DNA from: Parvularculaceae bacterium
GTDB taxonomy: Bacteria > Pseudomonadota > Alphaproteobacteria > Caulobacterales > Parvularculaceae
Length of the DNA stretch: 64,000 bases
NCBI GenBank assembly: GCA_021776475.1
Contig: JAJFFV010000001.1
Coordinates: 62,001 to 126,000, forward strand
Direction: 5' to 3'
Position 1 is the stretch's first letter. Each line of letters begins with the position of its first letter. The translations under genes and the position numbers were made by a program. The notes under the pieces are model-generated. The model worked only from the letters and a program-made list of their open reading frames with translations. It did no database searches and had not been told where the DNA came from. This document shows positions 53,995-63,003 of this stretch, piece by piece.

Positions 53995-54093
53995 GCCCCG
54001 CCTTCTCCCTTGATACAGAATTCCCAACCTAGTTAAAATCCTGGTATCTGCTGTTTTGAAAGGGTAGCCCAAAGATCAAAACAACGCAATTTT

Positions 54094-55983
54094 TCAAGAA
54101 TTTTTATGCAAAACATCCAGCAGCGGGTTTAGTTGCTCTCCGTAGCGGCGCCAGAGCTGGACCGAGCTCTTGTACAGGGGTTGACGCACTTGTGTGGCGC
54201 TGATCGTCGAGACACTGCGTTTGGTTTTGTGGAACTCGAGGCATGCCGGGTCCCATTCAAGGTCACACGCATCAAGCAGCGCCCTTGTCTGCACCTCTTG
54301 ATCTGCAACAAGATCTTCATACTGAATGTTGTAAATAAACTCTGGCAAGACCGCTTGCCAATGCGCCATCAGATCAAGGTACATATTGTAGTAGCGACCA
54401 AGTTCAACAAGATCATATGTGTGTTGGTGGCCGTTCGAGGGAAAGAAGTTCTTGTAATTTGACAGACAGGTATCTTCCGCACTGCGGCGGCAATGGATGA
54501 CGCGCGCTTTGGGGAGCATCATTTTGATCATCCCGATGTTCAGGAAATTCATCGGCATTTTGTCGGTGACAAAACGAGCGTCAGGCGAAAGCTTCCGCAA
54601 GCTTTCCATATATTGGCTGGCTAATTCAGAAAACACACCTGCTTTAGCACCGGCCAGGCTTTCTGTGTAGTCAACTTCGTCACGCAATTTGAACGCCAGC
54701 GCAATACATCTGTGGAGCGTTCTGAGCTCGCCGCCACCGTGAACTTCCGGATGACTTGCCAAAATCTGCTCGACCAAAGTTGTGCCGGAGCGGGGCATAC
54801 CGACAATGAAGATTGGCGTTTCGTCCTCAACGCCGGCGCCTGTGTTGGCGGCAAAATACTCAGGCGTAAAGGTATGTTTCAGATTTTCAAAAAGCTCGAT
54901 ATCGCTCTCAAGGGAAAAGTCGAACATTGTCCGTCTGATGGTGTTACCTTCCAGATAATATCGAAACGACTTTTCATACTCTCCTAAATCCGCATAGGAC
55001 TTGCCCAGTCCCAGAGCATAGTGCATTTTTTTCTCAGTACTCAAATCAGCTGTTTCGTAAGCCTGCTCCATAGACCGCATGTCGGCATCATATTCCGTGT
55101 GCTTGACCAGCGCAGCCAGCATCCGGTGGGCCTCTGCGTAATCCGGCATAAGCTCAATGGCTTTTCGAAAATGCACTGCTGCTCCTTCCATATCACCCTT
55201 CCCTTGGAGCGAGACCGCCTTATTGTAATGCGCCAATGCATTGTCTGGCTCGAGACCAAGCGCCCGATTGTAGTGACTGAGGCCCTCTTCCAGTCGGCCC
55301 AGGCTGTAAAGCGCGTTGCCAAGATTTACGTGCGCACTGGCAAAGTCCGGTAGCTTCGCCAGGACTAGCCGATACCAATAAACCGCGTCTTCCGGTCGCG
55401 CCAAATCCTGAAGGACATTGCCAAGAGCAATTTGGGTTTCAACTGAATCAGAACTCAGTTCATGGGCCTGTAAGAGGCACTCCAATGCTTCCAGTTTTCT
55501 GCCAAGCGCCTGCAGAGCAACACCTAGACTACGGTGTGCATCGGCGAGCTTTGGCGCTTGTTTCAGGGCCACTTTGTAGTCCTCGACAGCCTGCGCCACC
55601 TGCCCATGCTTTGCCCGCGCGTTGGCAAGATTTACCCGAACCTGCGCCATCTCTGGTTGCGCCGTCAACGCTCGCTCATAGCTTGTGATTGCTTCTTCAA
55701 GCTTGCCCAACGCCTGCTGCGCATTCCCAAGATTGGACAGCGCCTGCGGGTTGTTTGGTTGGATTGTCAGGGCTTTGCCGATCATTTCAATCGCGGCATC
55801 ATTTTGATCCATCTGATGGGCGATCACCCCCAAAAGATGAAGGGCGTCGGGCTGGTTTGGATCAGTCGCCAGAATCTGACGATATATTTGCTCTGCGCGG
55901 CCAAGATCTCCAGCGCCGTGATGGCGTAAGGCAACACCGATAGCATCGTTCAAAGAGAGTTGTTCCGGCGGGGATCCGCTCAC
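54094..55983 (-). CDS. TPR repeat-containing sulfotransferase family protein
   Basis: A 629-residue protein. Residues about 1-310 are consecutive TPR-like repeats (DALHLLGVIAHQM; ALSNLGNAQQALGK; ALYSLGRLEEGLSHY). Residues about 380-629 are a sulfotransferase domain with the PAPS 5'-phosphosulfate-binding loop IFIVGMPRSGTTLVEQIL near residue 390 and the 3'-phosphate stretch HCRRSAEDTCLSNYK. TPRs could dock a peptide or partner, with sulfation of a tyrosine or sugar as the reaction; neither is shown. Only 113 bp separates it from the upstream TPR-oxygenase gene on the same strand. Confidence 0.85.
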   Translation of the reverse strand: MSGSPPEQLSLNDAIGVALRHHGAGDLGRAEQIYRQILATDPNQPDALHLLGVIAHQMDQNDAAIEMIGKALTIQPNNPQALSNLGNAQQALGKLEEAITSYERALTAQPEMAQVRVNLANARAKHGQVAQAVEDYKVALKQAPKLADAHRSLGVALQALGRKLEALECLLQAHELSSDSVETQIALGNVLQDLARPEDAVYWYRLVLAKLPDFASAHVNLGNALYSLGRLEEGLSHYNRALGLEPDNALAHYNKAVSLQGKGDMEGAAVHFRKAIELMPDYAEAHRMLAALVKHTEYDADMRSMEQAYETADLSTEKKMHYALGLGKSYADLGEYEKSFRYYLEGNTIRRTMFDFSLESDIELFENLKHTFTPEYFAANTGAGVEDETPIFIVGMPRSGTTLVEQILASHPEVHGGGELRTLHRCIALAFKLRDEVDYTESLAGAKAGVFSELASQYMESLRKLSPDARFVTDKMPMNFLNIGMIKMMLPKARVIHCRRSAEDTCLSNYKNFFPSNGHQHTYDLVELGRYYNMYLDLMAHWQAVLPEFIYNIQYEDLVADQEVQTRALLDACDLEWDPACLEFHKTKRSVSTISATQVRQPLYKSSVQLWRRYGEQLNPLLDVLHKNS

Positions 55984-56096
55984 TTATATCACCTTAATAT
56001 ATCAACGCTTTGTTTGTCGTATGCTCACTATAAGCATGATGCACGGTTGCTTCTAAAGCTTTTTCATACTGCTCGCCATACTATCGGGGTCTCTGA

Positions 56097-57932
56097 TCAG
56101 CTTGCCGTTGAGATCAGATCGAAAGGTGTTGTAATCCGGAATTGGTCACTCTCAAACGGCTCGACACCATGCCAGAAGTATGACGGGAAGAGGATCAACG
56201 CTCCTGGTTCAGGCCTGATGTAATGCTCAGCCGGCAAATCTAACCCGTCGATTGGTACAGCCCCCAGTCTTAGCCAGCCGCCCCTGCCGTTGCCTTCTCC
56301 TTGCCGGATTGCGTCAGGGACAACGACATAGTGAGCTGAGCTCAGCCAGCCTTCCGGGTGTATGTGGTCCACATGACCACCGCCTGATTGCAGTTTGACG
56401 GCCCACGATCCGGCGTATTCGAGAAACGATGTTCTCATATCCGGGACGTGTTTTAAAAACGGGTGATCGCTATCAACCGACAGCGTATCAACAAACCGGC
56501 AGGCTGTTTTAAACAAGGCATTTTTTAGATCGAGTAAGACCTGATTTTGCGTCTCCCAGAGATCGCCTTTTGTTTGTGTCCCCCCATATAGTGTCTGATC
56601 GATGGGTTGCTGCGTTGTATTGAACAGATCAGACAGTTCTTCTTCGACCGCTGTCAGAAAATTATCCAGAGTGCCGTACCCAACGGGCGGGTCAATCGTC
56701 ATTTTGGTTGTGAAGGCATCGTAGTTATAGATTGTACGATATCTCTCGCCTCCTTCTGCTCTGTCGAGTGTTGCTTCAAGGGCAATTTGTCTTTGCAGGT
56801 GTTCCCGGGGGGCTTCCCAGGCAAGGGTTTCTCGGGCTCTCACAAAATCATGTTGTCCCAAAAGAAAAGTTGCAAATTCATGCCGAATTTCGCCGTTCGC
56901 CGGCGCCAACCTCAGCGCGTCTTTATAGTCACTATACGCATCAGACAGTTGCTTTCTGGCAGCATGAATACCCGCCCTGCCCATCATTGCTTCAACCGAT
57001 TGGTCAATAGAAAGAGACCGGCTGTAGGCATCGAATGCCCTGTTCAAGTCGCCCGCTCGATATGCCAGCTCTCCTTTCAACAACAGTAACCCGAGCACGC
57101 GCTCATCTTCGCTCGCCTTATCTAAGGAGTGATCCACGGCATCCAGATAGGCTCCCTTTTTGTCGAGAGACCAAAGGAAGCGGCTATAGTCACGATGCGT
57201 CTCGGTGTTGTAGGGATTAAGATCGATGGCCTGCTGATAAAGCCGAGCAGATTTATCGGCCTCGCCGACGCGCTCATAGGCTCTGGCCAAGTTTGCAGCA
57301 ATATCCTGATTTTTTGGGGCCACCTGATAGGCCCGCTCTGCATAGTCAACGTAGGTATCCAGCTCACCAAGCTTCAGGCTTGTTGTTGCGATGTTGTTGA
57401 GCGCGACCGGGTTATCAGGAGCGATATGCAGTGATTTTGTCAGGGCTTCCCGTGCCAGAACAGGTTTGTTCAATGCGTTATAGGCAGCCCCCAGCCCCGA
57501 CATCGCTTTGACATTTTGCGGATCGAGCGTCAGTATTTCCTGATACTGATTAACTGCCTCGTCATATCTTTTCTGTTCGGACAACAATGCCGCTCGGCTT
57601 AGCATGGACGGCACATAGTCTGGGTTGCGTGCCAACGCTGCGAGATAACATTGTTCGGCTTTTTCTTGCTGTTCAACGGCGCGGTACATTGCCGCTTGAT
57701 GGTGCAAAACCTCTTCTGGCTTAGCGTGGGTAGAAGCTGCCCTGACAAAGGCGGCTTCCGCTTCTTCTACATTGCCTAGGCGACTGTGACTAAGCGCCAG
57801 AATATAGTGGGCATCGGTATTATCTTGATCCTGCAGAACAACTCTTTTTGCGCAGTCAATCGCCTGTGAAAAGTCTCCCTGCCGGAATGCAAGGCCTGCT
57901 CGTTGCAGATCCGCCTGCGCTGACTGGTTCAT
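56097..57932 (-). CDS. TPR repeat-containing 2OG-Fe(II) oxygenase family protein
   Basis: A 611-residue protein. Residues about 1-390 are TPR repeats (ALSHSRLGNVEEAEAAF; ALARNPDYVPSMLSRAALL). The last about 110 residues look like a PF13759-type 2-oxoglutarate/Fe(II) oxygenase: HVDHIHPEGWLSSAHYVVV gives the HxD (His520, Asp522) region, SYFWHGVEPFE gives His588, and Arg599 (QFRI) would bind 2OG. It probably hydroxylates a protein or peptide, by analogy with other small 2OG oxygenases; substrate unknown. It lies between the TonB-dependent receptor and the TPR-sulfotransferase on the same strand. Confidence 0.82.
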   Translation of the reverse strand: MNQSAQADLQRAGLAFRQGDFSQAIDCAKRVVLQDQDNTDAHYILALSHSRLGNVEEAEAAFVRAASTHAKPEEVLHHQAAMYRAVEQQEKAEQCYLAALARNPDYVPSMLSRAALLSEQKRYDEAVNQYQEILTLDPQNVKAMSGLGAAYNALNKPVLAREALTKSLHIAPDNPVALNNIATTSLKLGELDTYVDYAERAYQVAPKNQDIAANLARAYERVGEADKSARLYQQAIDLNPYNTETHRDYSRFLWSLDKKGAYLDAVDHSLDKASEDERVLGLLLLKGELAYRAGDLNRAFDAYSRSLSIDQSVEAMMGRAGIHAARKQLSDAYSDYKDALRLAPANGEIRHEFATFLLGQHDFVRARETLAWEAPREHLQRQIALEATLDRAEGGERYRTIYNYDAFTTKMTIDPPVGYGTLDNFLTAVEEELSDLFNTTQQPIDQTLYGGTQTKGDLWETQNQVLLDLKNALFKTACRFVDTLSVDSDHPFLKHVPDMRTSFLEYAGSWAVKLQSGGGHVDHIHPEGWLSSAHYVVVPDAIRQGEGNGRGGWLRLGAVPIDGLDLPAEHYIRPEPGALILFPSYFWHGVEPFESDQFRITTPFDLISTAS

Positions 57933-58011
57933 AATATAAATCGCTCAGCGTTTAATTGTTCCAGGATCACTTCATATCACTTGGTGCAGCGTTACTCAAA
58001 TATGGTCGTGG

Positions 58012-58045
58012 CAAAAAAAGAAACGGCGACCCGAAGGCCGCCGTT
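58012..58045 (-). terminator. Rho-independent terminator after the TonB-dependent receptor
   Basis: On the minus strand AACGGCG and CGCCGTT pair perfectly around a 10-nt loop and are followed by T-C-T7. It starts 24 bp past the receptor stop codon. It implies that the TPR genes downstream have their own promoter or rely on read-through. Confidence 0.85.
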
Positions 58046-58069
58046 CCTGCAGTGTATCTGTTAACCAGA

Positions 58070-60931
58070 TTACTTGGTGAGTGTACCGCGTACAAAGAAT
58101 GTACGGCCAAACACGTCGTAAGTAGCAGGATATGTGTTTGCCTGCTCCTGGTTGTCACCGATGATTGGGGGATCAACATCAAACAGGTTGTCGATACCAA
58201 AGGTCGCTTTGAAGCTGTCGTTGAACTCATAAGATGCAGATGCATCGAAGTAGTTCTCAGCGTCAAGGCTTTCAACAGTGAACAATGTTGATGGATCATC
58301 ATCATCCGTACCGCCAATGTAGCGCCACAGAATCTGACCATTGAACCGGTCCTTCGCATAGCTGAATGTTGCCCGGTGCTTGTAGTCAGGCAGCGGATCA
58401 TCACAGGTCAGACCAAAGTTGCCAGCACATTCGATCGGAGTGGCACCAGTAAACGAGATGAACTCGCTTTCCTGGGTAAACGTACCAACATAATTGATCG
58501 ATGCGTTACCTGAACCGAGGTCGAAGTCCCACTCACCAATGATATCAACACCTTTGAGGGTTTGAGAGGCCGAGTTTTGCAGCGTCAGCGCCACAAAGTT
58601 GATCGTACCGTCTGCCCGTCTGTTGACAACATTACAGAAGTTGGACCCTACCCCGCCAAGCGCGTTGGCTGGATCGTAACAAGTCTGCAATACGTTCGTT
58701 GCCGAACCACCGAACTGAGTGATCACGTCTTGGATCTCAATGTCGAAGTAATCGACTGAGAACGTCAGACCCGGGATCGACGCAGGTTCAACAACAACAC
58801 CGATGGTGTAAGTATCCGCTGACTCTTCGGTCAGGTTTGGATTACCACCAGCCAGTGCACGTACCTGACCCGCAGGCAGGTTGATGCCTGGAGTGTTTAC
58901 AGCCGCAGCTGGAACACCTGTTGCGATACAAATTGCCTGGACAGCTGGATCACCAGCATTCGGGCCTTCTGCAGCACAAGGGTCGGTCGCACCAGGGAAG
59001 TTCTCACCTTGCGGAGAGAAGAGTTCGCCGATGCTCGGTGCCCGTACAGAGGTGTTGTAGGCGCCACGGAAGCGGAACTGGTCAGTTGGTGCCCATGTGC
59101 CACCAATTTTGTATGAGTTCACGCCGCCGACTGTCGAATAGTCGGAGTAGCGATACTGTAGTTCGAGTTCCAGCAGTTCAGCCCATTCCTTACCCGCAAC
59201 GAGCGGAACGTACATTTCACCGTAGATCTCGTAGACATCAAAGGCACCGCCCTGTGCAGGAGAACCGTTGAAGCCGGCGATTGTGCCAGCGGCAAGATCC
59301 TGTGATGGACGGAAGTCTGCATCTTCATCACGATACTCAGCACCGAAGGCGACCTGTACTGGACCGCCCTGGAAGGACAGACCTTCTAGTGTACCGGTCA
59401 TGCCAGCACCGATGAAGAACTGGTTATATTCCTGACCAGCAGCAACCGCTGTGTTCAAGAAAGCCGCTCCAGCATCAGAGATATTGCCCTGACCAAAGAT
59501 ATTGATCGGCGCACAGTTGGTTGTTGCTCCGTTCGCGCTTGGGTCAACACAGGTGCCACCACTTGGATCAGCAGCCAGGTCAAGAAGCAATGCCTGATTG
59601 AAGCGGTCACGGTTAACATTACCATTCTGGGTATTTGTACCGGTAACCGTACCTTCAGACATATAGACATCATAGTCCCAGTTATCGTTGATGTCGCCTT
59701 TCACACCCGCAACAAACTGGAAGGTGTTGAAGAGAGAGTCAGCGATCCGCGGACCAACTTCGAGAAGACGACGGCGCACAAAGGCCGTACCGGTGTCATC
59801 AATGCCATCACTGTCCGAGTCTACACCGTCACCAAATGCTTCAGACAAATTCGCCTGAGTAGTAGACGGCAGGAAGGGACTTCCATCAATCGTAAATGTG
59901 GTGGTTTGGAAGATTGGAGTTGCCGCCAATTGTTGTGGCACCCGGCTGTAGGTGTAAGTCGCACGGCCGTAGACTTCAGCGTGGTCATTGATTTCATAAC
60001 TGGCCAGTGAAGTTGCCTGGAAGCGTTCCTGCGGCAACTGGATGTAGTTGACAGGCGCGTAGTTATAAAAATCGTTGCCTGTTACACTAGCTGTGTCGAA
60101 ACAACGTGCAGAGCCATCTGGATCAAAGACAATACCAAAACTAGGGCAGTTCAAGGTCGTTGGCGGGCTTGTGCCAACAGCGCCTGCGAAGATAGACGTC
60201 CCCGGTACGCCTGATGAACCACCGTTGATCAGACCACCAGCGCCATCGTCAAACTGAGCGAAGAATGAGAAATCGCGGTCGCCCTGGAAGAGCTCGTCAC
60301 GATCATTCCATGCCATGTTCAGCACAACATTACCGCGACCGTCGCCAGTGTTGGCACCGATTGTCAGGTCTGTTGACCAAATTTTAGCATCGCTGTCCTG
60401 AGTTTGCTCATAGCCAGCGTTCAACTGCATGCCTTCAAAATCGTCTTTCAGAATGAAGTTGACAACACCAGCAACAGCATCAGAACCGTAAGCGGCACCA
60501 CCACCACCGGTCAGAACTTCAATGCTCTCGATCAGGGATGTTGGGATGTTGTTGATGTCGACTGTACCGCCTTGTGTGGTTGGAACCGCACGCAGGCCGT
60601 CAATCAGAACCAGTGTCCGCGCTGTACCGAGACCACGAAGGTCAACAGTCGCTGTACCGTTACCTGGGTTATTTGATGTTCTATCAAGGCCAGGAACAGT
60701 TTGCGGCAGTGTGTTGAGGAGTGATTCAGTGTTGACCGTACCAGTGATATCGATCTGCGCAGAACCAACAGTCGCCACAGGTGAGTTAGACGTGAAGTCT
60801 TTTTTCGCAATGCGCGAACCCGTTATGACGATCTCATCATCCTGGGCGACAGCAGGCATCGCAACTGCGGTGAGCGCCCCCGCCAGGATAGAGGTTTGAA
60901 GCAAACGCTTCGTAATTTTTTTGGTAGACAT
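58070..60931 (-). CDS. TonB-dependent outer-membrane receptor (large)
   Basis: A 953-residue outer-membrane receptor with signal peptide (cleaved after AVA, about residue 29). The plug domain has EIVITGSRIAKKDFTSNSPVATVG, NPGNGTATVDLRGLGTARTLVLIDG and the LIESIEVLTGGGGAAYGSDAVAGVVNFIL segment; a long beta-barrel follows, ending FFVRGTLTK. The layout matches the Caulobacter/Sphingomonas group of receptors for oligosaccharides, peptides or siderophores. The substrate is not known. GGAGGG precedes the ATG. A strong terminator follows it; two TPR-enzyme genes lie downstream. Confidence 0.9.
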   Translation of the reverse strand: MSTKKITKRLLQTSILAGALTAVAMPAVAQDDEIVITGSRIAKKDFTSNSPVATVGSAQIDITGTVNTESLLNTLPQTVPGLDRTSNNPGNGTATVDLRGLGTARTLVLIDGLRAVPTTQGGTVDINNIPTSLIESIEVLTGGGGAAYGSDAVAGVVNFILKDDFEGMQLNAGYEQTQDSDAKIWSTDLTIGANTGDGRGNVVLNMAWNDRDELFQGDRDFSFFAQFDDGAGGLINGGSSGVPGTSIFAGAVGTSPPTTLNCPSFGIVFDPDGSARCFDTASVTGNDFYNYAPVNYIQLPQERFQATSLASYEINDHAEVYGRATYTYSRVPQQLAATPIFQTTTFTIDGSPFLPSTTQANLSEAFGDGVDSDSDGIDDTGTAFVRRRLLEVGPRIADSLFNTFQFVAGVKGDINDNWDYDVYMSEGTVTGTNTQNGNVNRDRFNQALLLDLAADPSGGTCVDPSANGATTNCAPINIFGQGNISDAGAAFLNTAVAAGQEYNQFFIGAGMTGTLEGLSFQGGPVQVAFGAEYRDEDADFRPSQDLAAGTIAGFNGSPAQGGAFDVYEIYGEMYVPLVAGKEWAELLELELQYRYSDYSTVGGVNSYKIGGTWAPTDQFRFRGAYNTSVRAPSIGELFSPQGENFPGATDPCAAEGPNAGDPAVQAICIATGVPAAAVNTPGINLPAGQVRALAGGNPNLTEESADTYTIGVVVEPASIPGLTFSVDYFDIEIQDVITQFGGSATNVLQTCYDPANALGGVGSNFCNVVNRRADGTINFVALTLQNSASQTLKGVDIIGEWDFDLGSGNASINYVGTFTQESEFISFTGATPIECAGNFGLTCDDPLPDYKHRATFSYAKDRFNGQILWRYIGGTDDDDPSTLFTVESLDAENYFDASASYEFNDSFKATFGIDNLFDVDPPIIGDNQEQANTYPATYDVFGRTFFVRGTLTK

Positions 60932-61504
60932 GTAAGCCCTCCAGCTTGGTTACTAAATACCCCCTCAGGAGAGGGAAGTGAATTCGGCTCTTGCCCCTAA
61001 CGCTGTTTGCGGACATTACCCTACCCGCACGCAACAAAAGCTTTTTTGCCGTGGTTTGGAGTATGATCAGTTGCGGGTTGGCGTCAAGAAACGTGTCTGG
61101 TCCCGGGGCGGTCTTTTCCACAATGTGACAAAATTAACACAAGTTAAAGTGGGCCGCAGCAGACCGCGGGGAAGCGTCCAGATCAATGCGGCAATTCCAG
61201 CCGTTTGAGACCGGGGATTTTCAGGTCAAAAAGCATCGGATTCCCCTGCTTTTCGTGCTTGGCCGTTCGGCCGATAGGCGTTTTAGAGGGATCTTTTGAG
61301 AGCCGATTTTCGTGCTTTTTGGACCATTGCTGCGTCCTTGATATTCAACGCTGGTTGCGCTGAAAGGCGCCTGTGATATCGATATTTGCCAGGCTCTCCG
61401 GGACGGCCTGTTTATTGAAAAAATACCGGGTCATGCTAACGGTCAAGAACACAAGCATTGGCCGTACGGTCTTTTGCCTGAAATCTCGAACATGAGGTTG
61501 CCCG
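60932..61504. other. 573-bp divergent intergenic region between receptor and unknown gene
   Basis: This is the longest stretch without a called gene. It must hold the receptor promoter and the promoter of the gene at 61505. I see no open frame that looks real, no tRNA and no strong repeat. The A/T-rich 60960-61150 part suits a regulatory region for the receptor. Confidence 0.4.
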
Positions 61505-62533
61505 GTGACCAATTTGACCGAAGTACTGAAAGACCCCTCCTGGCTTCCGTTTCAGATGGATGCCAATTGGCGGCAATTGGAATTCGCTCGGGTGGCTGAC
61601 GAAGCATTGCGCTCAGCCGCTTTTTTGTATGCTGGGTTTTCCGGCGCGATTAAGGAGCGGGCAAGTTTTCAGCTGTCCGAAGTATTGGCCTGCGACGCCG
61701 AAGCCGGCCCGCACAGCGCTGCAGTGATTTTGCACAGCGCCTTTTGCTGTTCCACCTTGATGGCACGGGCCTGTGACACACCGGGCAAGTGCCTGAGCTT
61801 GAAAGAGCCTGATATCCTGATGTCGCTGGCCAACGCCAAGCGCATGTTGCCCCGTCAGAATCGTGAAAGTGAATTTGCAGACCTATTCAAGCTGATCTTG
61901 AAGCTATTATCGCGGCGACGTCATCCGACAGAAAAAATTCTCTTGAAACCGACCAACGCCGCGAACAATTTACTTCCGGATTTTTTGGCCGCAGCGTCAC
62001 CGCTGATACTAATGTATTCGGATTTGGAGGGATTTCTTGTTTCCGTCTTAAAAAAAGGCGAGCCAGGTCGAAACTTCGTGCGCGTCCAGTACAATATCTT
62101 TTCCCTGGATGAAGAATCGATCGCACAGATACCACAGCGCCAGGCGATGACATTCACTGATCTGCAGGTCGCCGCCCTGGTCTGGAAACATCAGCTGGGG
62201 TTGTTTGGCCGCTATTTATCCCACCATCCATCAAAGATGCGCAGCCTCAAGGACAGCAGTTTCCTCGCCGACAAAGGCGCCGCGCTGCGCAGCGCCAGTC
62301 AGCATCTTGGTCTCGGTTTGTCTGAGGGAGAAATAGCTGCTGCTCTCAGCGGTCCGGTTTTCAAACGGAATTCAAAGTTTGACGCGTCTGGTTTTGACTC
62401 AACACAGAAAATTGTTGAGGCAGAAAAAATCCGGGATATATATGCAAGTGATATCGGCGCGACGCTGGAATGGGCCGAAACGGTCGATCTGGGCGAGAAA
62501 TTACTTCTACCTTTGCCGCAACCAATAGTGTGA
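61505..62533 (+). CDS. Unknown protein, possibly related to sulfotransferase-like proteins
   Basis: A 342-residue soluble protein with no signal peptide. The segment KPTNAANNLLPDFLAAASPLILMYSDLEGFL, and VLKKGEPGRNFVRVQY after it, recall the ends of P-loop-type sulfotransferase-like families, but no PAPS loop is seen in the N-terminal part. It is divergent from the TonB-dependent receptor, whose TPR-sulfotransferase and TPR-oxygenase partners lie on the other side. An association with that cluster is plausible but unproven. The start is a GTG at 61505. Confidence 0.5.
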   Translation: MTNLTEVLKDPSWLPFQMDANWRQLEFARVADEALRSAAFLYAGFSGAIKERASFQLSEVLACDAEAGPHSAAVILHSAFCCSTLMARACDTPGKCLSLKEPDILMSLANAKRMLPRQNRESEFADLFKLILKLLSRRRHPTEKILLKPTNAANNLLPDFLAAASPLILMYSDLEGFLVSVLKKGEPGRNFVRVQYNIFSLDEESIAQIPQRQAMTFTDLQVAALVWKHQLGLFGRYLSHHPSKMRSLKDSSFLADKGAALRSASQHLGLGLSEGEIAAALSGPVFKRNSKFDASGFDSTQKIVEAEKIRDIYASDIGATLEWAETVDLGEKLLLPLPQPIV

Positions 62534-62558
62534 GCTGAGAGCGCCGGTTAGAGGCGAA

Positions 62559-62840
62559 TTAACCGATCAGAACGGCTTGGTTGGATGATAACCACTCACG
62601 TGCCATCCGCTGTGCTTCAGCAACCTGATTTGCGGTCATTTCAAGCAATAGCTCCTTGCGATAAACACGGGCCTCGGCGTTACCCTTCATGGCAGAAAGA
62701 TTAAACCACTTGTGCGCTTTGACGATATCATAGTCCTCAGCTCCGGGAGTCGATGCTTCAAGCCCCATGCGGTACATATCTTCACTTGTCAAAATGCGCT
62801 CAGCGCCTTCGAGTTGTACAGGTGAAACGGTTACGGACAT
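62559..62840 (-). CDS. Sel1-like repeat small protein
   Basis: A 93-residue cytoplasmic protein. The YDIVKAHKWFNLSAMKGNAEARVYRKELL stretch is a Sel1-like/TPR-type repeat, and the alpha-proteobacterial family continues with MTANQVAEAQRMAREW. It may mediate protein contacts; the function is unknown. The start at 62840 has GGGGGGC 5 bp upstream; a longer frame to 62852 adds four residues. Confidence 0.75.
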   Translation of the reverse strand: MSVTVSPVQLEGAERILTSEDMYRMGLEASTPGAEDYDIVKAHKWFNLSAMKGNAEARVYRKELLLEMTANQVAEAQRMAREWLSSNQAVLIG

Positions 62841-63003
62841 TACGCCCCCCAAATTTGTTTTTTTAGGTCAACTGGGCGCCTTATTGCGCTGTTAACCATC
62901 CAAGTATGAGCGGTCCAAAGTGAAGATCACGTTAAAGGGACATTTATGATTGGTTTACTGATTGTTCAGCAGTTGTTAAGGGTAACGAATTGCTAACCAT
63001 ATT

